Part shown: positions 34,336 through 46,886 of the stretch, piece after piece
Position numbering within the stretch: the stretch's first letter is position 1
How the letters are laid out: each line of letters begins with the position of its first letter
NCBI GenBank assembly: GCA_014058105.1
Contig: JACGCM010001166.1
Location: forward strand, 1,302,001 to 1,366,000
Direction: 5' to 3'
DNA length: 64,000 nt
Origin: Kingdonia uniflora
Lineage: Eukaryota > Streptophyta > Magnoliopsida > Ranunculales > Circaeasteraceae
Program-made: the position numbers and the translations under genes
Notes under the pieces: generated by a model
What the model was told of the DNA's origin: nothing
Database searches by the model: none
The model's input: the letters and a program-made list of their open reading frames with translations, nothing else

Positions 34336-35270
34336 CTTTTGAGTTCTTAAAATGCTGCTTCACATTCTACAGTCCATTCAATCACAGGATCTTTTTTAGT
34401 TTTCTTTTTTGCTGTCCCTTCATGCAATAGGTCGAATAACCATCGACATCGATCTGAAGATTTGGAGAGAAAATGGTTAATTGCTGTTATCTTATCTGCT
34501 AGTTTTTGGACATCTTTATTTGTTTTTGGAGAAGGCATAGATAATAATTCTCGAATACGATCTGGATCAGCTTCGATGCCTTACTGGCTGATCAAATGTC
34601 CCAAGAATTTGCCTGACTGGACCCCGAACTAGAATTTGTCAGGATTGAGTTGTATTTTATATAAACGGAGGATTTTGAATGTGGTGTGTAAATCTATAAT
34701 ATGGTTCTCCTTTTTAAGACTTTTACACAACATATCATCTATGTAGACTTCCATCATTTTGCCAAGATGGTCTTTGAACATCTGTGTCATTAACCTTTAA
34801 TAAGTGACCCTAGCATTCTTGAGACCGAACGACACCTTATAGCAATACAGTCCATGCTCTGTAATTAAAGTTATTTTCTATTGACCATTGGGTAGTAGAG
34901 GTATTTGATTGTACCCTGATGCGGCATCCATTATGGATAAGAGTTCGTGTCCCACAGTAAAATCGAGCAAATGGTTTATGATAGGAAGTAGAAAACTATC
35001 CTTTTGAGTGTATTTGTTGAGGTAGATAAAATTTATGTACACTCTAATCTTGTCGTTCTTTTTTGGTACTGCTACAATTTTTTAGATCCATTCTGGATAA
35101 TTGGCCTTTCATATAAAACCAACTTCAATGAGCTTATCGATCTCTTTGTTGACTTCTTCTCAGAGTCGTGGTTTTAAAGTCATCTACTTTTGTTTGACGG
35201 CTTCTACTTTATCTTTTAAATTAAGCTTATGGCAGACCAGATTTGGATCAATACTGGGTAATTCATGAAA
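34336..35270 (-). pseudogene. Reverse transcriptase of element C
   Basis: LSIMDAASGYNQI carries the first Asp (about 34,910-34,945). The active site VYIDDML is intact at about 34,735-34,755. MPSPKTNKDVQKLADKITA follows at 34,480-34,538. The region between has several stops and the PFGLKN motif is altered (SFGLKN). Confidence 0.7.
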
Positions 35271-35539
35271 TGTCCAAGCAAAGACATCACTATTGTCTAT
35301 AAGGAACTGAATAAGAGCATCTCGTTCTGCTGTGGGTAGAAGGGTGCCAATGTATATTCCTCACTTGTCCCTACTGATTTCAATGTACTCTGTGATTTCT
35401 GTACTTGGTAGCTGGCTTTTGTAAAGTTCACTGTAAAGTATTATGTAATGTTTCCTATTAATTTTTATAATTGTTATGCGAGCTGTGGCTTTGGTACGAT
35501 GGTAACAAAATTTTCACATGCTCGAGCTAACTTTGGACT

Positions 35540-36025
35540 TCCTTTAATTTCGAAAATGTTGCCATTCTATTCAAATCGCATCGCAAAAATAATAGGTCAA
35601 TGGAATAGCTTGTATATTATGTAACCAGTAACGTCCCATTATCCTCAAATAACAGGATTTTGCATTGATAACATAAAATACAATGTCAACTGTTGCTGGT
35701 CCTGCCGTAATAAAAAGAACAATCTTTCTTACATATTCTTCTCTAGAGCCGTTGAATCATGTTTCTCACAGATATCAATGTCACTGGGTTGTACCTTATC
35801 AGCTAGTCCCATCTGATCAATTATGCTTTGAAACAGTAGTTCAATACTACTACCAATATCTATCATCATTTTATGTAGTACAACATTTCTCATTTTTAAC
35901 ATGATTACCAAAGTATCATGGTAAGGAAAGTTAACATGACGAACATCACAGACATCGAAAGAAATCCCTGTGCGCCGAGAGCTGGATACGGGAAGTAAAC
36001 GAGCTTCTTTATCGTTCATGGACAA
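35540..36025 (-). pseudogene. Aspartic protease of element C
   Basis: It reads MMIDIGSSIELLFQSIIDQM where the active site should be DTGS, so the catalytic Thr is Ile. It aligns closely with the protease of B up to IMGRCWL-like sequence near 35,640, then decays. Confidence 0.7.
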
Positions 36026-37657
36026 TTTATGACATTGGCCGGCACGTCGTCATTTGCCTCTGTTCGATTGGTTGATAATCTGAGTCTCAATGAAGTGCTT
36101 GAGGGATATATGGTATAAATGCTTCTTCCCTTTCGGTTCTTCAACCCGCACAGTTTCTGTAGGAAGTCTGTAACTCCCGTTCTTGTAACTCTCAACGTCC
36201 AAAATATACTCATGGATTTGTCCATCTGCAAAAATATACTCCAACAGTCATTGTAAAGCAAAGTAGTGCTCCGTCTCATGATGTCAGACTTTGTGGTGAA
36301 TGCAATATGGTTTGTTCTCAATGGGCTGGAGATACTGTGCATTGCTAACAAACTTATCCTTCTAAAGTATAGGATAAATGTTGGCTATGGCTACATTCAT
36401 CATGGGAAGACAGGGTTTTGGCATATTACTACCTTTCTGTGGTCGATCATCATTAGATTTTGCTTACTTCCTGTCTCTTCCCTGATCTGCAGCACGGTTA
36501 AAATTTTGGCCTGTGGATTAATTTCTAGCTGCCAATGTTGATTTTTGAATTTTCTGCCTGTCGAACACTATTCTTTTGAGATCGATATATCCGTTGACTT
36601 TTTCGATCATGTAATCCAAAGTTGTAGGTTTGTTTAGGATGAGTTACTCCTTCGCCCTTCTATCGACGAGTAAAGCGCTGGTAAAAGCTAAAATAGTAAT
36701 CTTTTGATTCAGCCGATCTACCTTTCGAGCTAACTCCAAGAACTTCTTAGTGAATGTCTCGAGCTTTTTTCCTGGCATTTGCTTAAAGCTGAAAAAAGAA
36801 TATAAATTCTCCTATTTTTCTCTATTGTGAGAGTAATTCTTGACGAAGAGTTTTTGTAATTGCACGAAAGTTGTAATAGATCCTTTGGGTAGCATGTAGA
36901 ATCATCGTAGATGTTTATCTGATAAGCTGGTAGGAAAGAGCCGACATAGAATATGATTAGATGTTGAATGTAAGCCTAAAGCGTCTTGGAAATCTTGGGC
37001 GTGCTCCACAGGATCAGTCCATTTATATTTTTGGATCTTCGGAGTATGGAACCAGGTGGGAACTTTGTCATCCAATAGCTCATGTACAAGCGGGCTCTTC
37101 TGTAATCTGTTGTGGATTCCTTTAGTGGCCTGAATTTGAATATCAAGCAATTCTTTGATGTGCTTTTCAACATGTTCTTGAGTCACGTATTGATGAGCTG
37201 TGATGGTAGTCCATTGGATTCGTCCTTCACGAGGGATGTGGTCACCATTTCCTTTACTGATTCGTTCTAGGGAAGGAATTCAAACTCTTTCTCGTAGTGG
37301 TTCTTCTTTTTTGATTCCAACGAGACCGCCATCAACTTCTTGGTGGACCTCCTATAGCAAAACGGGTTCATCCCCATGTTGTTTATGGTTAGATCGAACT
37401 TCACTTCCCAGATTGTTCGCGTGAGGTCCTATTCTGTCGAGAATGGAAACCCGTAAAGTAGCCGGCACCACGCCTTTGTTCTTCTGGGTTGCGACCTGTT
37501 AACTTTAAAGAACCTTTAACGCATCTTGGACGCTGGCTAATTATTACTCCAAAGTAGCTCGCCTTTCAGTTTTAGAGTTGGGATTGGCTCATAACTCTAC
37601 CAGTTCAACGTTTGTATCTCTTGGAGTAATTGGCGTATTCTGATCTAGAGATATCAT
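36026..37657 (-). pseudogene. Gag of element C
   Basis: The start is the ATG at 37,657-37,655 (MISLDQNTPITPRDTN). The core at 36,902-37,186 has VTQEHVEKHIKELLDIQIQ, WTDPVEHAQDFQDALGLH and LCRLFPTSLSDKHLR. FLELARKVDRLNQKI and a basic C-terminus follow. The linker to protease (EYIFADGQIHEYILDVESY) is in one frame with protease except for one stop, so Gag and Pol were one polyprotein. Confidence 0.7.
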
Positions 37658-37705
37658 CTCGTTTGGAAATATTCAGCTATTTTCTGGGACAATGAGTATG
37701 AGAAC

Positions 37706-37727
37706 TTCGGTTTCTCAGACGGCGCCA
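37706..37727 (-). other. Primer-binding site of element C
   Basis: Minus strand TGGCGCCGTCTGAGAAA. The first 12 bases match those of element A; the rest has diverged. Confidence 0.7.
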
Positions 37728-37729
37728 AA

Positions 37730-38457
37730 TATAATAGCCTAATTTTAGGATTTTAACTTAGTCTTTATACTAGATATGTTTAGAACGCTTAAGAATAGTA
37801 AGTGATAGCTAACAAGATAATTTAGCGTGGAAAACCTTTGAATAGGTTAAAAACCACGACCTCTCTTGAGGATTTGAGAAAGAAAGAGTGATATTATTGA
37901 GATTGCTAGCTTATTACAACGAGTGTTCTGAGTATATGCGATGTTAGAGTGAGGGACCTTTGTTCTTCATCTAGAATTTTCTGGTCCTATTTATAGGTCT
38001 TCTAATATGACTGTTTGACGACCATTAAGATTTTTAATGATGGACATTACAAAATATATGTTAGATATTTTTTGACCAGATTATGTAACGTTCTGATCTT
38101 TGCTGCTTCGTAACGGCTTCGTGGATGACTGTACATTTGCTTAACTCAAACTGTTGATGTAGAGGTCGAAAGTGATGACAAGAACTTAGGGATACTGAAT
38201 ATGTTGATGAGGTCGAGAGCTAAGTATGAGTTCGAGATACAGAATAAGCAATTACAAGACGACTCTCAAGCAAGAGTAAGAGAAGCATCATGGGCGAGTG
38301 GTGTTAGTTGAGAAACTCGTGCTATAACTGTTTATTGATGTTGTTGTCTTGTTTCTGATTGTGCTATAAATATGCCACATGCTCTGTTAGTGAGGTCGAT
38401 GTTTGTATGTTGGTCAAAGATGAAGCATGAGTCCAAGATACGGAATAAGCTACTACA
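37730..38457 (-). repeat. 5' LTR of element C (728 bp)
   Basis: It starts TATAATAGCC (TG mutated to TA) and ends CTACTACA. TATA box at 37,986-37,997. Confidence 0.9.
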
Positions 38458-38660
38458 CTGCCCATTACCCAACTTTGATTACCCATATTTTGTACCACCA
38501 AAATAAATAAAACCATTTACGTAGAACAAACACACCTTTTTAATTTATCAGTTCCTTCATACAACTTATAGATCATTCAAGAAACACATACATATAGAAT
38601 TTATAGAACGAATCAGGGAAAACTCAGATATGAGCAAAATATATATATATATAAAATAGG

Positions 38661-39080
38661 ATAAGAGCAACATGCTCACCCGCACATCGGAGATTAATTT
38701 TTGGTTGCTCGAGTGATGGTTGTTACTCGAGCAGCAAAAAATGTATTATTATAGCTCTTATAAAGAACAAACACACCCGCACACACGATTTAATATTTGT
38801 AAATAACATATATAGGGCAAAACATAAATGCATTATTATAGCTCTTATAAACCCCAATCTGTAAAATATATTAGATACTGTGAATAGTTGGATAAGAATA
38901 ACATGCTTACCCACACATCGGAGATGAATCTTTGGTTGCTCGAGTGATGGTTATCACTTAAATCGCACACGATATAAGATTTGAAAATAACATATATAAG
39001 GCAAACTATAAATGCATTATTTTAGCCCTTATAAACCCAATCTATAAAATATCTTAGATGTTGTGTATAATTTTACCTTC
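38661..39080. repeat. Tandem duplication, unit 231 bp
   Basis: Copy 1 starts at 38,661 and copy 2 at 38,892. Shared phrases are ACATCGGAGAT, TTTGGTTGCTCGAGTGATGG, AATAACATATATA and ATAAATGCATTATT. Copy 2 lacks about 40 bp. No coding. Confidence 0.8.
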
Positions 39081-39889
39081 AACTTCGTATCCCAAACTTC
39101 ACATCACATGAAGTCGAAAGCATGTACCATTGTTGAATCTATCTTTGTTGGACTTCTCAAAATTATCCAATTATGTTACTAACTATGAAGTATAAACCAA
39201 CATTTTAGTATTGAATCTATCACTAAACAAAACCCCAATATGCAGTAAAATAGAGAGAATGAGATAGAGAGAGATAGAGAAACGCATTACCTTTGCCTTT
39301 GGTATGATTCATGAGTAAACAAAATGACTTTGTAATTTGACATAAAATAACAATCAAATTAGATTGGATTACTGGATTTCAACAATAATCTGCACAAAAC
39401 TCAAGTAATTTGAGTAATTTGAAGTACTTGTTAAAATTTTCATCCTGAAGTTTGATTGTGGATCAGAGCGGTAATTTACAATCTTTCGTGTCAACTTTAA
39501 ACTTTACAAACAAAGAGATAAAGTAGGGAGAGAAGAAGTTGTTGCAACTGCCAATCGTGGGCATTTATGAATTGGAGGAAGATAAAATTATGGGTGGGAG
39601 AGAATAGAGGAGAAAATTACACTTTAAGTTTTGATTTATAGGTACTTTCTTTCTTTTACCCTTAATATTTAAGAAAACTACAAAAGTACCCTGAGAAAAT
39701 TTGAATCTCCTCCACTCATTTACATTAAAATTGCAATCTTTATCATCTCGAGGAATCAAAAACTCATCTGGACCTCTTTTTGACTATGGAAAAACTTTTC
39801 CTTGTAGGCAAATTTATCTATACAAAAAATACCATTCTTGGATAATAGATACAATCTCTCTCATATCTTCTAGTTGGAAATCCTAACAA
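39081..39889. other. AT-rich spacer, no gene found
   Basis: 39,660-39,850 is copy 2 of the dispersed repeat at 22,255-22,390. The remainder shows short GA-rich tracts and nothing coding. Confidence 0.5.
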
Positions 39890-40799
39890 TGTCATCTTCC
39901 CAGAGGAAATGACAGATAGTAGAAGTTCTTGGCTTTACCTTAAGTATTTGGAAGGATAAGTGTTTTGGGTCCTACGGTGAGGTATTTGTGTAGTAAACTA
40001 CAACAGCGTTCACCTTCATCCCATTTGCACCAAGTACTGTAACTACATACACCTTTGTGGAATGTGTTGCATGGCAATAAAATAAGGCATAAGCATATGG
40101 CCAGCTATGGCATACCATATAATTCTCACCACCCATTTCTTAGACTGATAAGATGTTGTATACCTAAGTGGGAGAGTCATCGCTTATCACAGCCGATTTA
40201 ACATGTAGATTTCTCCCCAATATTGATGTACCAAAAATGATCATCGACTCTAAAAATTTCGTACAATATTTGACTTCCCCTTTTATTGAATGTGCCTCAC
40301 ACTCTTCTATCGTAATCTTCATTGTGTCAACTTCAAGGGACTTCGGAGGAATAGAGAATTGGTTAAGGATTTCTGGAAACTTGTTGGAAGAGAATGGTGT
40401 GGAGATGGCAATTTGGTATGGGTACAAATCTCCTTTTGTAGTTGCAACCAGTTCTAGATTCATTGTTTTGTTTGTACTCAAGTTTTTCTCCATAAAAAAT
40501 AAAGTGACGTTTGGGTTGTAGTGGACATGATGCTTTGGATTATTGACGTAGCCTGAAAAATTATTAAGATATGATCCAAATTTTACTGACTTTCTTAGTT
40601 TACATGTATTCCCACCTTCACCGCCCTTTCCAACAGTGAGATTTGCATCATAGCAACCCAATCTTATCCTAATAGCTTGTGGCATTGCTGTTTGGGGGTA
40701 ATGCCATCTCCCAATAAATTTTAGCCAACAAAGCAAAACCCCTAACTACCTCTGCAAATTACAGCAAAACACCAAGAAGAAGAAAGATAGTCATCATAG
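39890..40799 (-). pseudogene. BURP-domain protein (RD22/USP-like) pseudogene
   Basis: A signal-peptide-like start MMTIFLLLGVLL (ATG at 40,799) is followed by a stop, then IYWEMALP joined after a frameshift to QTAMPQAIR. The repeat-like VGKGGEGG comes next, then the BURP domain: NPNVTLFFMEKNLS, PFSSNKFPEILNQFSI, ECEAHSIKGEVKYCTKFLES and MVCHSWPYAYALFYCHATHS. The last Cys-His pair survives (ICHFLWEDD) but the third is Tyr-Tyr (VVVYYTNTSP). Stops at 40,164-40,166, about 40,143 and 39,972-39,974 (Trp to stop) and the frameshift near 40,700 inactivate it. BURP proteins are secreted cell-wall or seed/stress proteins of plants. Confidence 0.85.
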
Positions 40800-43700
40800 A
40801 TTGTTAAATGCAAGGAAGCAAATGGAAAGAGGTAAGAGAAGTGGGGCAATTTATAAGGGTTTAAGAATGTGGACTTTGCATCTCTCTCTCTCATAAAAAA
40901 AATAAACTAGGTTATTTACCCATGAGTAACATGACTTGTGCAATAAATGCAATAAAGATATAACAACATTAACCACCTTCTTCATCACATTTGCATGTTC
41001 TAGGAAATATCTAACACGTTTTCCATCTTCCACGTTCCTTAAAAGTTTATCAACTCAAGATTCCCCACTCAATTGAGTAAATGTGGGTTATCAACAAAAT
41101 CTCAATTCTCTAAATGAATCCAATCATACTAGATTATAAGAGTAGGCAAGTTTATAACACTCTTAAAAAAGTAGGCTAACATTACGAGAACACGTTCTCC
41201 ATGAAAATGGCGTTATGTAGAGACTCATTAACACATTATTACCATATAAATTTTAGACGACATCGTTATCGTACTAAAATAAAATCATAACATTAAGTGA
41301 ACACCGAATTAAAAAATATGTATCAAAGGAAAGTTGAGAAGCCATATACAAACCATAATAAGATGTTTTAATATCGAAGGAAAGTTGACTCTTTATTTAC
41401 TTGAAACTTCAAATTTGTTAATTTTCTACAATTTAATATTACAGTTTGATTGTTAATATGGATCTTGAGAAGTTAGCTAACCTCTTTTGCAATCTCACTT
41501 TAACCTTGTATACAAGAAGATAACTACACCATAAACTTTGATAGTGCGAGGTCCATAATAGAACGTCAGGGACTATGTCGATGATAAAGTATAACATGTC
41601 ACCACGCTGTAACTACGTGGTAAATATACCATTTGCCACCGACATTGTCAGGCTATTTTGTTTTTTCTATTTAAAAAAAAGATAACAAAACCTATAACAA
41701 AATTATACCCCTGAACATGAAGTTCACACCCAATCCAACAATGGTATACATCATAACATATGAATGCAATATACAAAAGAAGTTCAAATTTTGATTCCAT
41801 TCATAAATAAATAATAAAGTATTCAAAACAATGGTTCTATATGACAATTTTATGCGATAATTGAATAGAAATCAAGTACATAAATCTAATTGAATAGAAA
41901 CTAAGTGCATAAGCCTCACATTCTGCCTCCTTGCATTTTTTTCAACCTCGAAGTACCAACATCCACTTATAGACTAAAACATCATTGTGAAAGTTAACAA
42001 AATTATCATGTACTTCTCACAATCTCACGTAAGAAAAGTCGTTCTCTAGTAATCATAATACTCCAATAAGACGAGGACAAAAAATAACTCATGGATCATT
42101 GGCTTCCTCCTGAGCAAACCTTGTAGCAGAACAACAACAAAAAGGACAAACTGAGTTATGAGGAAATTAGAGTAAACAAGTAACACCTAAACTTTAATTA
42201 TGCTTACTAGTGCATAAACAACAAGAATGAAAGTGAATGACACAAGTTCTTAGCAAAGTACCATCAGGGAAAGGTGCTAAAACTCCTAACTTTACTAGTT
42301 CACATCAAAATCTAGTAACCAAAGCATGACCAACTGACGTATATCTTCCTTCGTACTTTCATAGCAAAGACTAAAGCCCCAAATTGATTTACACAAACTC
42401 AGCTAGATATTGTTGTGCATTTGGATTCATCTTTGATAAGTCATTAAATATTTTACCTAAGGGTGTTATGAAAAGAGGAAACTCACTTGCTTGTACTATG
42501 AGCATAAGTAATTATTTTTATGCTACTGTAATTACATTTGAACACCTATAAACCAACAGTAGCATTTCCTTTCAAACATTGCTGCAATCTTCATAGAAAG
42601 ATTAATTTAAAGGATACAAAATGATAAAATAGGGGGATTAAAATTATCGAATGTATGCTTAAAAACTTCAAAAGGTAAACCACAAGTAGATTTACATAAA
42701 GTAAAATTTCATAACCTTGATATACCTTTTCAGAACCTCAACTCAACCCCATTTAATTGACTGAGAATTGAACGAACCAATAGTTGGTGACGATAAACAG
42801 AAAAATAGTTAATGACTCATACCAAACAAATAGTAAACAAGCTTCAGTTTTACATATAAATTTTTTGATAATAATACATTTAGTTAGTGCTTCATTGGCT
42901 TATATGAATGCGACAAAAAAAATACTCTAAATTCAACTTGCAAAAATAATAAAATTGGTATTTTAATAAAAAAATTATTTAGCTTGTTTAAACCATGCAA
43001 AAGTAAGCTACCCAAGCAAATGTCAGTTTCAAGTCTCTATCTTAAAAATGCATTTGGACTACTTAAACATATTTATTGTTCAATTCCAGTCAATGTTAAA
43101 TAAACATAGCCCCTAAATGCCCTAAAATCCTAAAAAGCAATTTAAATCCCATTTTCCTCTCTTCATTATACCTTTTAACCCCCAAAATCTAAGGGTTGAA
43201 TACCCTGATCAAACTTCTGAACAATCTAAATCAACTGTTAAAAAATAAGCGCCCCAAAACAATTGTATCGACAGACTTTCTTTTTCATTGTTTAGTTATT
43301 TTACCTTTTTTCTTTTACTATTTATTTATATCTTAAATTGGAGGAGAATGAAGGACACGCCAACGAGGTAATCGCTTGACAATATTTATGGGAGTTCTTA
43401 TAGAAAATTTCAAGCAAGAAGACAAACTCCAAGCAATTAACACATGTCACCCCTCATCCACCCATAGTTTAAAATTCTCGGGCTTTTTCAAAATACCGCA
43501 AAAAAAATTGACTTGACATTTTCATGATATTATCAGTGGTTTCTTAACTTATACCCTTAAATATGGCAATAAACCACCAGAGTATCGTGCATTTACCTTA
43601 TTTATCGGTAAATACTATAAATGTATCACAACATTTTGGAAATTTTCATGTTATCGTGGCTTTTCCTTCTAAACCATAGTTACAAACATGAGGCTTTTTG

Positions 43701-43800
43701 ATGTAATTCGATTGTTCCCAAACTTTCCAACATAATCAAAGAATAAACACGATCCTATTTTACGTACCCGAACTCGTTGAGTAGTTAATGTCGACCAGAT
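40800..43800. other. 3-kb AT-rich intergenic DNA, nothing recognised
   Basis: I saw no open frame above about 60 codons with protein-like composition, no terminal repeats and no RNA gene. Confidence 0.5.
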
Positions 43801-43809
43801 AATATTGTA

Positions 43810-44290
43810 AGTGATGAAAGGAATGATGACGATGCCGATGATGATGGTGGTGGTACAGGAGGATCTTATAATACTGGTAACCCAAGTAGTAACTCGGGTA
43901 ATACTAGTTAGGGTAATATCATTAAAAGGGGTTACCTGTCAAGTCAAGGGGTTTATATACCATCTATCGAAGATGCCAACTTTGACCATGCAACTCAAGA
44001 TTCTAATCATGGTTCTCGTTAAAGATCAAGTAATGGGGGAACCTGGCGAGGTCGAACGACAAGGTCACAAGGATAATTTGGGTCAAGTTCATCTCACAAA
44101 AATTATGATGTGGATTATCTTTCACCGTACTTTGATAACATGAGCATGGGTACTGACTATTACCCATATCCATCCACTTTTGATGTTCAACAAAATGACC
44201 CTGTGGGTCTTTTTGGTAACCCAAAGTTATTCATTGATTCGTCGTCTTATGGGTATGGACATTATTAAAGAAAATCATCACAGTCATCAA
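43810..44290 (+). pseudogene. Low-complexity coding remnant, unknown
   Basis: One plus frame reads an Asp run followed by Gly/Asn/Ser-rich sequence (DDGGGTGGSYNTGNPSSNS), then YLSSQGVYIPSIEDANF and YDVDYLSPYFDNMSMGTDYY, with four stops. The acidic and Gly-rich tail is reminiscent of the C-terminal tails of plant hAT-like transposases, but no diagnostic motif is present. Confidence 0.3.
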
Positions 44291-44619
44291 GACAACATTA
44301 TATAGACAAGCGTATAGGAGTAATAGCTGTAAGTGGTTGCCCACTCCTTGGGATTATGCCTTACTTAATCCAACAAGAGTACGAGAACCACATAAGAAAT
44401 TGGGACCTTTATTTTAAACATTTGGTATGGGAAAAATATTGCTGGAATGCTTTTAATGCCAACTCACAATCATAAAATAATAACTTTGAGGAACCGCGTC
44501 ACTCATATATGTATTATATTATTACATATCTGCAACTTTACAATCAAACAAATGTGCATAAGTACCCAAAATTAAATATAATAGGCGACTAAAATACATA
44601 TTTGGGTATATTAAAACTG

Positions 44620-44880
44620 TCATAATTACTGTCTCATCATTGGCATTTACTGTTGGCTTCACACTTCCTGGGGGTTATGAAAGTGATGGAGAACGCAAAT
44701 GAATGACGATAATAAAAAATCATAAGACATTTAAGAACTTCATTTACTATGACACAATGGCATGAGGATGTTATTGTCTTACGAGGATCAATATTAGGTA
44801 TTTCTGATAGGCTGTATTGTAACCCTATTATATGTAAAATAATCAAGCGGTGAAAGAGTACTTTATTCAAAGTTTTAACC
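44620..44880 (+). pseudogene. PGG-domain fragment (ankyrin-repeat membrane protein), copy 1
   Basis: It reads LAFTVGFTLPGGYESDGERK, then a stop, then MTIIKNHKTFKNFIYYDTMA. This is the N-terminal transmembrane core of the PGG domain found after ankyrin repeats in plant ACD6-like proteins. No ankyrin repeats are visible upstream. Confidence 0.65.
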
Positions 44881-46880
44881 ATAGCTTGCTTATGATAACA
44901 CGGAGGATATGATAATAGGTGCATATGGGATCCTTCTCGACAAACAAAGTTAGGGTCTAAGTAAAATTTTTGATATGAATAAGAACTACAAATGCTAGAT
45001 ATTTTGTTATATAATCAAAGAAATGAAGCATAGTATATGTGATAACATCATATACATGTTGATCAATATAGATGGGAGGTAATAATTTATACTTTATTTG
45101 TCTATTCTAGTAGTAGATCATTACTAGATTATATGTCTAGTTTGTGCATGTTCATTGGATATGTTTGTGATGATTTTGGTGATCGATCTTGTGATGCAAA
45201 GAATTGAAAATTTATCCAACTTATTGATGTGATATCCAATGATGATGTCTTCTGCGAAGACATGGATAAGTGGACCAAAAAAGTGGATTTATCGAGGTCA
45301 AATGAGTATGTAAAATCTCTGCAGGGATAGTGTTGGAACCATTGGTTGAAAAGGTCCAACGAGAACCGTATACTCCTCTGATTGTAATGAAAAGAAGAAC
45401 CAAGGTTTCGAGACCTGCGGCCCGTTATTATTTCTTTCGACATTGTTTGTGGTTAGCCAGTATTGGTGATGACTACAAGGTGGCTTTACAATGTGAGGTC
45501 ATGGGCAAGTGGGAGCTTGTCATGGATGATGATGAGATGGGATCTCAATCATCGTATCGGGTATATGATGTAATCATATTACCGATGGTAAAACTCTTTA
45601 CTACACAAGTTGATTTGCAAGTTAAACGAGAACAAGTTTGTTCAAGAAGAAATAGGTGGTTATGTCAAAATGTTTTGGTTCACCGGTTGTGAAGCAAATG
45701 GTTTTGTGGTGGCTTTATTTTTTTGGATTTAGTGATTCTTGATACATAATAAAATTTTCATGATTGATCTTATTGAAGATGTGTATGTAAGTCGGCTGCA
45801 TGGATACATAGTTACTGGGTGAAGTTGCATTATGGAGGCTCATACATGAAAGCTCATATGCTTGTTCAAGATATACACCGAAACGATGGGGCTCGATGCT
45901 GGATATGTTTATATCATTGGTGGATATTTTTTGAAATACCACAAAGACCATTATTGATGTTATGAGTTTTTTGAGAACTCATGGATCATCCGTTCTTAGA
46001 GTATGGATGATATGCTAGTTGCGTTTGTAAGTTCTAGCATGGATGAGATTGAAGAGTCGTGGGAACAATTATCTCAATAAAGGGTTTGGACCGATGGATT
46101 GGTTAATCCTTGTACATATGGTATAGTTCAACAGGAAGAACGTGAAATAGAAGTTGTTATTGATAGTACATTGAGACTGGTTGGAGTGTTAGTGCACCTT
46201 TGTCGTTACTTCAGGCTTGAGACACGTGTTTGTTTGGCTATGGAATGCGATATGAGTGTAGATCGAGGTATGTCTAAACTTATTGATAATTTATTTACTA
46301 ATGTATGCCATTGTTTGCATGAGACCAGAGTTTTCTCATGAAGGGGGAGCTGTGAGACGTTGGTAATAAATATTATGTATTCGAAGAAGACTCAGTTGTA
46401 GCTCATAGCTATGGAGTATTTCTTATTTAGCATGCAGGGTTGTGTTTACTTGTGATGGCAAAGTACGTTAGTGACATGGAAATGACTATAGTTTCATGGT
46501 GTTATACTGAAACTACTTAGGTATCGAGATGATAATGGTTAATTGCATCATTGATTGCAAAGGCATGAGTATGGTGTGGCTTTGGAAGTTTGTAAGGGGA
46601 TGTTCTTAATTTTTTGTTGAAAATGTTCAAAACATTACCACATGGTTTTTTGTGTGGTACGATAGCTTTTGGCGTAAAGAATTTGGTTTGACACAATTAC
46701 AGATGTGGTTGCTTTGAAGGTAGGCGAAGTTATGGGAACCTCACATTTCAAATTTTAAGTGGGAGATTTGTTGAAGATTATGAAATTTTGCAAGTGGGTC
46801 TTCATGGTGTTGAAGGTCCAGGTAATGCGAGACATTCATTTGGTAATCTGGAGATGGGTTACAGGATTCGAATTCAAGTA
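44881..46880. other. Unassigned region with short plus-strand open frames
   Basis: The longest frame (45,330-45,692) has LEPLVEKVQREPYTPL and MGKWELVMDDDEMGSQSSYR. Another is at 46,099-46,341. Neither matches a family I recognise, and base use is like the surroundings. A PPT-like AAGTGGGAGAT occurs at 46,757-46,768. This may be old copia interior DNA, unproven. Confidence 0.3.
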
Positions 46881-46886
46881 GGAGAT

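Larger units (their letters stand above)
23096..38457 (-). mobile_element. Element C: complete-length but defective Tat-type Ty3/gypsy retrotransposon (15.4 kb)
   Basis: Two near full-length LTRs (23,096-23,826 and 37,730-38,457) bound it. Minus-strand order is the same as in B, and the extra region between integrase and 3' LTR is about 8 kb, holding tandem repeats and plus-strand genes X and Y. Over the first 215 aligned LTR bases I count about 21 differences, so it is old. Flanks are CTAGC and CTGCC, a weak match for a target duplication. Confidence 0.9.

Noticed and set aside
18725..36030. A programmed frameshift between Gag and protease in B and C, since both show overlapping frames ending in a Pro-stop
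   Set aside because: The third frame reads through the linker into protease in both elements (CHDLSMKDKEA / CHKLSMNDKEA). The apparent frame switch came from following the wrong frame.
23096..38457. A perfect target-site duplication for element C
   Set aside because: The flanks CTAGC and CTGCC agree at only three of five positions, so I do not claim one.
40168..40521. A 117-codon plus-strand open frame
   Set aside because: It is the exact antisense shadow of the BURP domain, which has clear family motifs on the minus strand.
43811..44143. A 110-codon Met/Val-rich plus frame
   Set aside because: It is a shifted frame of the Gly/Asn/Asp-rich remnant; its Met-rich composition comes from GATGAT repeats.
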